NCBI RefSeq assembly: GCF_004341105.1
Contig: NZ_SLZK01000001.1
Location: forward strand, 620,001 to 684,000
DNA from: Rhizobium sp. BK418
GTDB lineage: Bacteria; Pseudomonadota; Alphaproteobacteria; Rhizobiales; Rhizobiaceae
DNA length: 64,000 bases
Direction: 5' to 3'
Made by a program: the position numbers and the translations under genes. The notes under the pieces are model-generated. The model made no database searches. It saw only the letters and a list, made by a program, of their open reading frames with translations, and was not told the DNA's origin. Position 1 is the first letter of the stretch. Each line of letters begins with the position of its first letter. Of the stretch, positions 56,979-64,000 are shown one piece after another.

Positions 56979-58115
56979 ATGGCGGGCTTGAGATTGAACG
57001 ATGTCAGAAAAAGCTTCGGTCACCTCGATATCTTGCATGGCATCGATCTCGAAGTGAACGAGGGTGAATTCGTCGTTCTGGTCGGCCCGTCCGGCTGCGG
57101 GAAGTCGACACTTCTGCGATTGATCGCAGGACTTGAGAGCGTGACAGGCGGAAGTGTTCTGATCGGCGACAAGGATGTTACGCAGGCAGCCCCGGGCGAG
57201 CGGGAAATTGCGATGGTGTTTCAGTCCTATGCACTCTATCCGCATATGACAGTCGCAAGAAACCTGTCATTCGGCCTCGAAAACCTCAAAATGACGCGGG
57301 CTGAAATCGATGCCCGTGTCATGGAAGCGGCACGAATGCTGGCGATCGAACCGCTTCTTGACCGGCGTCCAAAACAGCTGTCGGGGGGGCAGAGGCAACG
57401 CGTCGCGATCGGACGCGCCATCGTTCGAAACCCCAAGTTGTTTCTTTTCGACGAACCGCTCTCCAACCTTGATGCAGCGCTTCGTGTCCAGACGAGAGGC
57501 GAGATCAGCCGTCTCCACAAGCGCCTGGGCGCAACGATGATCTACGTCACGCACGATCAGATCGAGGCGATGACGATGGCGGACCGCATCGTCGTGCTGA
57601 ACGCCGGCCGCGTCGAACAGATTGGCACGCCGCTCGAACTCTTCGAGACGCCGGCCAATCGGTTTGTCGCGGGGTTCATCGGATCTCCTCAGATGAATTT
57701 TTTCGAAGGCGAGTTAATTTCCTGCGGCCCGGGTGGGGTAGCCTTGCAGGTACCCGGTTTCGGTGCGCTTAACGTGCAGATGGAGGCTCCGGACGCCAAG
57801 ATCGGCCAGACGGTCACGCTCGGCGTTCGCCCAAGTCATTTCGGCCTGGCACGTGATCGAGCCCGCGACGGTCTTCGCGTTCGCTTTCACGTCGACTATG
57901 CCGAAAGCATCGGAACGGAAACCTATGTTTACGGGACCGTCGAATCCAGCGAAACCGCCGCGGTCGTCCATCTTCCCGATCATGTAGCGATCGCAGATCG
58001 GTCAATTCTAGAACTCGTCGTCGAGCAACATCGCGTCCATGTATTCGACACACAGTCGGGCGCGGCGTTTCCAAGACTGAAAGACGACCCAGCGATTGCC
58101 GTACGCGCTGACTAG
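56979..58115 (+). CDS. Sugar ABC transporter ATP-binding protein (UgpC/MalK type)
   Basis: The protein has about 378 residues, with Walker [16 protein letters not shown]-loop [10 protein letters not shown], signature [15 protein letters not shown], Walker [13 protein letters not shown] and H-loop VTHDQ. A C-terminal TOBE/MalK regulatory domain follows. Proteins of this type often serve several family 1 sugar importers. I chose the ATG at 56979, 9 bases after AGGAG; a GTG at 56973 is too close. It probably powers the permeases at 50.8-52.6 kb. A decayed IS30 element lies directly downstream. Confidence 0.93.
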   Translation: MAGLRLNDVRKSFGHLDILHGIDLEVNEGEFVVLVGPSGCGKSTLLRLIAGLESVTGGSVLIGDKDVTQAAPGEREIAMVFQSYALYPHMTVARNLSFGLENLKMTRAEIDARVMEAARMLAIEPLLDRRPKQLSGGQRQRVAIGRAIVRNPKLFLFDEPLSNLDAALRVQTRGEISRLHKRLGATMIYVTHDQIEAMTMADRIVVLNAGRVEQIGTPLELFETPANRFVAGFIGSPQMNFFEGELISCGPGGVALQVPGFGALNVQMEAPDAKIGQTVTLGVRPSHFGLARDRARDGLRVRFHVDYAESIGTETYVYGTVESSETAAVVHLPDHVAIADRSILELVVEQHRVHVFDTQSGAAFPRLKDDPAIAVRAD

Positions 58116-58179
58116 ACTGGCTGCCATCGGCAGAGGGGCGAGGGAGTCGCCTGTGGTGCAGCGAACTAAAGTCAGGGCG

Positions 58180-59104
58180 ATCAGACCGCGCCGTTGTTGG
58201 CGTTTTCGACAGTTCCCTTTTGCCACGGTGCACTCGGGTCGCAGAACCAGCTACGCGCGCCGATCCCTTCTTCCAAAGCCCTGAATCCGGCAAACTCGGT
58301 ACCGCGATCAAAGGTGAAGCTTTGACGCGCAAAGGCTGGCAGAGGAGAAAAAGCTCTGATGATCTTGTCCATGATCGGGCGAGAATGCCGGCTTGGTTCT
58401 TGATGAGAACGGTATAGCGGCTCTTGCGCTCCACCAGAGATGTCACATTGGCATGGCCGAGTGGACGTTCGAAGATGAGGAGGTCGCCTTCCCAATGCCC
58501 GAATTGCGATCGATCTCCAATAAAATCAGGACGTTGAGATATACGATGCGAGGCCGGAAACACACCGTCGCGCGGCTTCCTGGAGCGCAGTGGACGACGT
58601 TTGCGGCGCGCTTCCGGGAGATACTGATAGAGGCCAAGCCCGTAATCTTCCTTGCTGTAAATGAACCGGTAGATTGTCTCTTTACAGACGCGCACGAGGC
58701 TGCGCCCCTCCAACAACAGGCGACCAGCGATCTGCTCAGGAGACCAGCGTGCCTCCAACTAGGTGATGATCTCCTGGCGCAAATTCGGGTGCCGCCGCAG
58801 CTTTCTCAGCCGGCGTCGTCGGTCCTTAGAGATATCGTGCGCGACCGTGCTGTAGTAGCCGTCATAGTCCGGCAGTTCGCGATCATGAAACGTGTTGCGC
58901 TTGATCTCGCGGTAAATGGTGGAGCGGTGACGGCCAAGTTGGCGGGCCATTTCGTGGACGGGAACATTTGCCGCCATCAGCTGCTGTAGGCGTCGTCGGT
59001 CGGCGAGAGCAAGCTGCGTATAGCATCGGGACATGCCAAAATCTCCAAAGTGAAGCCATTGAAATCATTGGCATGTCGCACTTGGAAATAGAATGTACCC
59101 CCCT
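58180..59104 (-). mobile_element. Remnant of an IS30-family insertion sequence
   Basis: The transposase pseudogene and its upstream flank mark the element; its right end is probably near 59090-59104. No matching inverted repeat was found on the left, in line with a truncated 3' end. Boundaries are approximate. Confidence 0.65.
58181..59034 (-). pseudogene. IS30-family transposase, broken
   Basis: The start (MSRCYTQLALADRRRLQQLM, then the helix-turn-helix REIKRN) runs to an in-frame TAG at 58759-58761. Reading resumes in the same frame (LEARWSPEQIAGRL, FGHWEGDLLIF) until about 58390, where a frameshift moves it to the frame with RHSRPIMDKIIRAF, FDRGTEF and WQKGTVENANN. All three DDE positions are traceable. 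The sequence after ENANN no longer resembles IS30, so the 3' end is lost. The element is inactive. Confidence 0.88.
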
Positions 59105-59159
59105 TACACACGCAGATCGCATAAGATAGATTATGGAACTTAAACGCATGCCCGATAAG

Positions 59160-59828
59160 CTATTGTGCCGCCTGCATTTCCGGCTGCGGCCATCGCTGCA
59201 GCGCTTCTCGTCCAGCATCCGTCAAGCCGTAGATGCCTCTGTCGTGCCGCTCGAACCAGCCGTAGACATTCGACTGCAGGATCTTCCCGGCCTCCGGTAC
59301 GTAGGATCTGACATCGCGCATCCGCAGCGGTCCTGATGCCAGCGCAGCGGCACAGCTGAGCGCCTGCTGGCGGTATGCCGTCATGACCGGCGCGCGCGTG
59401 CTGCCGCCGAGCGCCGGATCACCGCGCCGTTTCTGGTGTTCGCGCATCAGCCTCGAACGGCGCTTCGGATTGGTGCGTGGCATTGGTGATACGGAGCCGA
59501 CGATGACGCTGACATCGCCGGCGTCCGAAATGCCGAGCATTCCGATGCCGAGCCTGCGGCAGAGATCCCGGTAGCGCTTATCGGCCTCGCGACCCTTGCC
59601 CTTGGCCGATATCCTGGCTGCGATCCAGACTTCGTCTGAGACAGCTGCGCGATCGACGGCCTGCAGGATCAGCTCGAGATTGAAGCTCATCTTCAACTCG
59701 CAGACCACGACCACAGGCGGATCACCATCACTTAGGCCCACGAGATCGCAGCCGCCGACTTCGCCTTTGACGACGTAACCTGCCTTTTCGAGGAAGCCTT
59801 TGACGGGCAGATAAAGCGACGTTTCCAT
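59160..59828 (-). CDS. DUF2161 family PD-(D/E)XK-type protein
   Basis: The 222-residue protein has an N-terminal nuclease-like core with D and ExK spaced as in PD-(D/E)XK folds (GGCDLVGL, then VVVVCELKMSFN). The C-terminal part contains a winged-helix-like stretch (VRSYVPEAGKILQSNVYGWF) and ends in a Pro/Gln-rich tail. The family is annotated as phosphodiesterase-like, with no known substrate. I chose the ATG at 59828 (METSLYLPVKGFLEK). It sits alone, next to the IS30 remnant. Confidence 0.8.
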   Translation of the reverse strand: METSLYLPVKGFLEKAGYVVKGEVGGCDLVGLSDGDPPVVVVCELKMSFNLELILQAVDRAAVSDEVWIAARISAKGKGREADKRYRDLCRRLGIGMLGISDAGDVSVIVGSVSPMPRTNPKRRSRLMREHQKRRGDPALGGSTRAPVMTAYRQQALSCAAALASGPLRMRDVRSYVPEAGKILQSNVYGWFERHDRGIYGLTDAGREALQRWPQPEMQAAQ

Positions 59829-60032
59829 GAGCCTGCGGATAGAAAAAGAATCGTTCCATAATCTACATGGATCCGCCGCCGCGCGACACCGCATCTAGTG
59901 TAGCGTGCCGGATTTGCACGGCCCAGATTGCGCGAAATGGCCGTGGAAGCGGCCGCAAATGCATCCCTTCGCCGGTTGACGGAAAAGGCTCAAGACGGTA
60001 GCACCCTCGGAGCTTATTGGGGGTAATGCAAT

Positions 60033-60647
60033 ATGGATATTTTCACAGCGGCCGGCTTGACGGCCTTGCTGCAGGTCATTGCTATTGACCTTGTTCTCGC
60101 CGGCGATAACGCCGTCGTCATCGGCCTCGCTGCTGCTGGCCTGGAAGCCGCGCAGCGCCGCAAGGCGATCATTGTCGGCATTCTGGCGGCAACGGTGCTT
60201 CGTATTCTCTTCGCGTCTGTCGCTGTTTATCTTCTGGCAATCGTCGGGCTGCTGCTCGCCGGCGGCCTGCTGCTGCTCTGGGTCTGCTGGAAGATGTGGC
60301 GTGAGCTGCGCGCCGGTCACAACAGCGAAGAACACGCGACCGAGGCCGGTGCATCGGCGCCGAGAAAGACCTTCCTCCAGGCGGCGACGCAGATCGTCAT
60401 TGCTGACGTTTCCATGTCGCTGGACAATGTTCTTGCCGTTGCGGGGGCAGCGCGAGAGCATCCGAGCGTCCTGGTCCTTGGCCTCGGCCTTTCCATCGCG
60501 CTGATGGGCATCGCTGCAAACTTCATCGCCCGCCTGCTCAACAAGCATCGTTGGATCGCCTATGTCGGCCTTGCTATCATTCTCTATGTCGCAATCGACA
60601 TGATCCATCGCGGATATCTCGAGGTCGCGCCGTTCATCGGCGCCTAA
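60033..60647 (+). CDS. TerC/YjbE family integral membrane protein
   Basis: The 204-residue protein has about six membrane helices and the TerC motifs AIDLVLAGDNAVVIGLA (helix 1) and IADVSMSLDNVLAVAG (about 125-140), with membrane-embedded acidic residues. Family members are linked to manganese or calcium export and to tellurium resistance. No manganese riboswitch (yybP-ykoY) was recognised upstream. Its stop overlaps the stop of the convergent MBL gene by a few bases. Confidence 0.9.
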   Translation: MDIFTAAGLTALLQVIAIDLVLAGDNAVVIGLAAAGLEAAQRRKAIIVGILAATVLRILFASVAVYLLAIVGLLLAGGLLLLWVCWKMWRELRAGHNSEEHATEAGASAPRKTFLQAATQIVIADVSMSLDNVLAVAGAAREHPSVLVLGLGLSIALMGIAANFIARLLNKHRWIAYVGLAIILYVAIDMIHRGYLEVAPFIGA

Positions 60648-61456
60648 ACCTCGACTTCGAAGCTCATCTGGTCGAACGCCGGAACCACATGGTCCGGCGT
60701 TTGCGCCATGACCACATCGTAGTCGAGCGGCGTATGCATATGCGTCAGGATCGCTCGCCGGGGCTTGAGGCGATCGATCCAGTCCAGCGACTGTTCCAGC
60801 GAAAGATGGCTGGGATGATAAGCATATTGCAGGGCATCGATGATGAGCATGTCGAGACCTTGCAACTTCTCCACCGTTTGCGGCGGAAAGTCGCTGACAT
60901 CGCTGCAATAAGCCACATTCCCGATGCGGAAGCCGAGCGAATGGATGTCGCCGTGCTGTTGCAGATGCGGCACGCAAGCGATCGTTCCGCCGGGTCCGTG
61001 GATTTCGACGGGCTTTTCCAGATCCTCGATCACGATCGGCAGCGCAATCGGCGGATAGTTGCTGCCCGGCGGCGTCTCTAGGCAGTAGCTGAAGGCCTCC
61101 CGCAACCTGTCCATGGTGAACGGCTCGGCGAAGATCGGTACGCGCCGGCGGGTATTGTGGAAATAGCCACGAAGATCGTCGATGCCGTGAATATGGTCGG
61201 CATGCGGATGGGTGTAGAGGACCGCATCGACATGGTCCACCCCTGCCCTGATCATCTGTTCGCGGAAATCCGGACCGGTATCGACGACAACAGTCGTCGA
61301 AGCGCCATCATCGGCGAATTGCTGGATCATGAAGGAAGCGCGCGTCCGGCGGTTTTTCGGGTTGTCCGGATTGCAGGCGCCCCAGTCACCGGTGATGCGC
61401 GGCACGCCGGGTGACGACGAGCAGCCGAGAATAGTGAACCGCTGCCGTCGTGCCAC
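60644..61456 (-). CDS. MBL-fold metallo-hydrolase (PhnP-like)
   Basis: The protein has about 270 residues, with the metal motif THPHADHIHGID, a downstream His region (CVPHLQQHGD) and LTHMHTPLDYD near the end. The arrangement resembles PhnP-type cyclic phosphodiesterases, but no phn genes are near. The start is the GTG at 61456, 5 bp after the tatD stop, with AGGAT upstream. It is the last gene of a metG-tatD-MBL operon. Confidence 0.88.
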   Translation of the reverse strand: MARRQRFTILGCSSSPGVPRITGDWGACNPDNPKNRRTRASFMIQQFADDGASTTVVVDTGPDFREQMIRAGVDHVDAVLYTHPHADHIHGIDDLRGYFHNTRRRVPIFAEPFTMDRLREAFSYCLETPPGSNYPPIALPIVIEDLEKPVEIHGPGGTIACVPHLQQHGDIHSLGFRIGNVAYCSDVSDFPPQTVEKLQGLDMLIIDALQYAYHPSHLSLEQSLDWIDRLKPRRAILTHMHTPLDYDVVMAQTPDHVVPAFDQMSFEVEV

Positions 61457-61460
61457 GCCG

Positions 61461-62243
61461 CTAGATCCTTGGCATCTTGGAAAACAGCCTGAAAGCATTC
61501 TCAGTGGTGATCCGCGCAACCTCCTCGTAAGGAAGGCCGATCGTATCGGCCAGGACCTCAGCGGTATTCACCACGTAAGACGGCTCGTTGCGCTTGCCGC
61601 GCCAGCGCTTCGGCGCCAGATATGGCGCATCCGTCTCGACGAGCAGCCTGTCATGTGGAATGGTCTTGGCGATCTCGCGCAGCTCCTCCGACTTGGGGAA
61701 GGTCAGGATTCCCGAGAAGGAAATGTAGCCGCCGAGCTCCACGCCGGTCTTTGCCAGCTCCGGGCCGGCCGAGAAGCAGTGCAGGATGAAGGGGAAGGCC
61801 CCCTTCCCTGTTTCCTCGGTCAGGATCGCAGCCATATCGGCATCGGCGCTGCGGCTATGAATGACGAGCGGAAGCTGCGTTTCCCGTGCAGCGGCGATAT
61901 GGCGCCGAAAACCGGTCTGCTGGTCCTCCGGCGTCTGCGTGTCGTAGAAATAGTCGAGACCAGCCTCGCCGATCGCAACTACTTTCTGATGAGCATCGGC
62001 GAGCCGCACCAGATCTTCTGTCTGAATATCCAGTTCGTCACCTGCATTATTCGGATGCGTACCGACGGAACAGAAGACCGAAGGATATCTCTTGGTGATC
62101 GCGAGCAGCCCGTCGAGCTTCCGCACGCGGGTGCAGATGGTCACCATCTGTGCCACGCCAACCTCATGGGCGCGTGCCACGATTTCGTCGCGTTCCGCAT
62201 CGAAATCGGCGAAATCCAGATGACAATGCGTATCGATCAGCAC
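61461..62243 (-). CDS. tatD: TatD-family metal-dependent hydrolase (DNase)
   Basis: The 260-residue amidohydrolase-fold protein has LIDTHCHLDFADFD, AIGEAGLDYFYD, HSRSADADM and LLVETDAPYLAP, all family metal-site motifs. TatD proteins act as 3'-5' exonucleases or DNases. The start is the GTG at 62243, 5 bp after the metG stop, with GGGGAGG 9 bases upstream; no ATG fits. It lies in the metG-tatD-MBL operon. Confidence 0.94.
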   Translation of the reverse strand: MLIDTHCHLDFADFDAERDEIVARAHEVGVAQMVTICTRVRKLDGLLAITKRYPSVFCSVGTHPNNAGDELDIQTEDLVRLADAHQKVVAIGEAGLDYFYDTQTPEDQQTGFRRHIAAARETQLPLVIHSRSADADMAAILTEETGKGAFPFILHCFSAGPELAKTGVELGGYISFSGILTFPKSEELREIAKTIPHDRLLVETDAPYLAPKRWRGKRNEPSYVVNTAEVLADTIGLPYEEVARITTENAFRLFSKMPRI

Positions 62244-62247
62244 GTCC

Positions 62248-63801
62248 TCAAGCCTCCCCAGGGGCCACGTAACGCGGGAAGACCGGCTTCGGCGCTTCGA
62301 GCGGCGTTCCCGGCACCAGACGACCGGCTTCGCCGAGTGCGGCGAAATTGCGTTTGTCGGCACGCGCGGCCACGAGATCGAGCAGTTTACCAGCCGATTC
62401 CGGCATGAACGGCTGCAGCAGAATGGCGATCTGGCGAACAACTTCTGCGGTCACATAGAGCACCGTGCCCATCCGCGCCGGATCGGTCTTCTTTAGCGCC
62501 CAAGGCTCCTGGCCGGCGAAATAGCGGTCGGTTTCGGACACCACGGCGATGATGGAAGCCAGAGCGCGGTGGATCATCTGCTTGCCCATGTCTTCGCGTG
62601 TCGAGGCATGCAGTGCATCGGCCTGCGCCAGCATCGCCTTGTCCTCGTCGGTCAGCGGCCCGCAGTCCGGTATCTTGCCGTCGCAATTCTTGACGATCAT
62701 CGACAGCGAGCGGCTGGCGAGGTTGCCGATGCCGTTAGCAAGGTCGGAATTGATGCGCGTGCCGATCGCCTCTTCGCTATAGCTGCCGTCCTGGCCGAAG
62801 GAGACTTCGCGCAGGAAGAAGTAGCGCACTTGGTCGAGGCCGAAATGGTTCACCAGGTTGACCGGATCGACGACGTTGCCGAGCGACTTCGACATCTTCT
62901 CGCCCTTGTTGAGCAGGAAGCCATGGGCAAAGACGCGCTTCGGCAGCGGCAGCTTTGCCGACATCAGGAAGGCCGGCCAGTAGACTGCGTGGAAGCGGAT
63001 GATGTCCTTGCCGATGATATGCACATCGGCCGGCCAGTATTTGGCACGCGGCCCGTTGCGGTCTTCGATATAGCCGGTCGCGGTGATGTAGTTCGTCAGC
63101 GCGTCGACCCAGACATACATGACATGCGAGGGATCGTTCGGTACCTTGATGCCCCAGTCGAAGGTGGTGCGCGAGATCGACAGGTCCTTCAGGCCCGACT
63201 TGACGAAGGAGATCACCTCGTTGCGACGTTCGGCGGGGCCGATGAAATCAGGATTTTCCTCGTAATGCTTCAGCAGACGGTCCTGATATTCCGAGAGCTT
63301 GAAGAAATAGCTCGCCTCTTCCACCCATTCGACAGGCGTGCCCTGCGGCCCGTAGCGCACGCCATCGGCGCGCAGCTCCGTTTCGTTTTCCTGATAATAG
63401 GCCTCGTCGCGCACGGAATACCAGCCGGCGTAGGAATCTTTGTAGATGTCGCCATTGTCGGCCATCAGGTTCCAGATATTGCGCGAGGTTTCGTGATGGC
63501 GCTCCTGCGTGGTGCGGATGAAATCGTCGTTCGACGCGTTGAGCAGCTTCGCCATCGCCTGGAATTCACCGGAATTGCGGTCGGCAAGTGCCTGCGGCGT
63601 GATGCCTTCGGCGCGTGCCGTCTGCTGCATCTTCTGGCCGTGTTCGTCCGTACCCGTCAGGAAGAAGACATCCCTGCCGTCGAGGCGCTGGTAGCGCGCC
63701 ATGGCATCGGTCGCAATCAGCTCATAGGCATGGCCGATATGCGGCTTGCCATTGGGATAGGAGATCGCGGTTGTGATGTAGAAGGGGGTCTTGTCTGTCA
63801 T
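62248..63801 (-). CDS. metG: Methionyl-tRNA synthetase
   Basis: The 517-residue class I synthetase has the HIGH-type motif [11 protein letters not shown] (about 16-26) and KMSKS (about 303). The zinc knuckle region reads [17 protein letters not shown] (about 124-140), without the usual Cys-x2-Cys, so it is a zinc-free form. The C-terminal tRNA-anchoring domain is absent, as in many alphaproteobacteria. I chose the ATG at 63801 ([10 protein letters not shown]); a TTG 9 bases upstream is possible. Confidence 0.96.
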   Translation of the reverse strand: MTDKTPFYITTAISYPNGKPHIGHAYELIATDAMARYQRLDGRDVFFLTGTDEHGQKMQQTARAEGITPQALADRNSGEFQAMAKLLNASNDDFIRTTQERHHETSRNIWNLMADNGDIYKDSYAGWYSVRDEAYYQENETELRADGVRYGPQGTPVEWVEEASYFFKLSEYQDRLLKHYEENPDFIGPAERRNEVISFVKSGLKDLSISRTTFDWGIKVPNDPSHVMYVWVDALTNYITATGYIEDRNGPRAKYWPADVHIIGKDIIRFHAVYWPAFLMSAKLPLPKRVFAHGFLLNKGEKMSKSLGNVVDPVNLVNHFGLDQVRYFFLREVSFGQDGSYSEEAIGTRINSDLANGIGNLASRSLSMIVKNCDGKIPDCGPLTDEDKAMLAQADALHASTREDMGKQMIHRALASIIAVVSETDRYFAGQEPWALKKTDPARMGTVLYVTAEVVRQIAILLQPFMPESAGKLLDLVAARADKRNFAALGEAGRLVPGTPLEAPKPVFPRYVAPGEA

Positions 63802-64000
63802 GGCGGCCAATTCCGGCTTACTCTATAAAAATCGTCAGCCGCTATTAGCGCATGTCTCGGGTAAGCGAAACATCAAGTTTGCCAACCGCCTACGATTTCG
63901 CGGACATCGGTCGTGAACTTGACTCGCGTTCTGACGCAATCTACCTCTTGTCCGGCAACAGGGCGGGACAGAAGCGAAGTGCCATTTTTCTTGATCTTGA
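63802..64000. other. Window end; partial coding possible on either strand
   Basis: A plus-strand frame beginning at the ATG at 63852 stays open to the window end (MSRVSETSSLPTAYDFADIG...) but lacks a clear ribosome binding site. A minus-strand frame running in from the edge stops at 63873 (ending ...FTTDVREIVGGWQT). Both have similar codon bias and neither is recognised. Confidence 0.2.

Noticed and set aside
57814..58180. Extension of the transposase frame into the end of the UgpC-like gene
   Set aside because: The frame is open but does not resemble IS30. The plus-strand gene there is intact through its MalK-type C-terminal domain.
59829..60032. Possible manganese riboswitch (yybP-ykoY) before the TerC/YjbE gene
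   Set aside because: The conserved motifs of that riboswitch could not be aligned; only generic GC-rich sequence is seen.

Overview
The window is a high-GC chromosomal segment from an alphaproteobacterium of the Rhizobiales, most likely Rhizobium or a close relative. The reasons are the Rhizobium-like gene set and order (glnB-glnA, a prsDE-type type I secretion pair, ialB, the metG-tatD-MBL run), an alphaproteobacterial LexA box of the GAAC-N7-GAAC type between uvrA and ssb, and the alphaproteobacterial insert in GyrA. No rRNA, complete tRNA or CRISPR array was seen.

Region 1 (1-33.2 kb) is mostly housekeeping. It starts with the tail of a sugar ABC permease and a FadR-type regulator, then glmU and glmS for amino-sugar synthesis. 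Next come a DUF502 membrane protein, recG, sdhE, mfd, a DsbA/FrnE-type oxidoreductase, a YejA-like binding protein, ialB and hspQ. A glnB-glnA operon follows, with a clear sigma-54 promoter. The rest is nnr, a uvrA-GNAT-DUF72 operon divergent from ssb across a LexA box, marC, gyrA, a cluster of three very small membrane proteins, coaD, two cyclophilins, queA, tgt and a DUF4864 protein.

Region 2 (33.2-47.9 kb) is more accessory. It holds an orphan FabF-type ketosynthase, an HxlR regulator with a repeated operator overlapping its start, and a type I secretion pair divergent from a large RTX-type glycoside hydrolase. It also has a glutathione-independent formaldehyde dehydrogenase, a two-domain M16 peptidase, a small lipoprotein and a winged-helix regulator.

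Region 3 (48.0-58.1 kb) looks like a self-contained oligosaccharide-utilisation locus: a GH28-type hydrolase without a signal peptide, a binding protein and two permeases, an (alpha/alpha)6-type glycosidase, a ROK sugar kinase, a ROK repressor and a UgpC/MalK-type ATPase. Four copies of a TTCG-N9-CGAA palindrome lie in its three promoter regions and nowhere else that I noticed. I infer that they are operators of the ROK repressor and tie the locus into one regulon.

Region 4 (58.1-64 kb) contains a decayed IS30-family transposase, a DUF2161 nuclease-fold protein and a TerC/YjbE membrane protein, then an MBL hydrolase, tatD and metG on the minus strand.

The best candidates for undescribed biology are the TTCG-N9-CGAA regulon with its unusual GH28 enzyme, and the small membrane proteins between gyrA and coaD, two of which are preceded by a shared 30-bp block containing GTTC-N7-GTTC.
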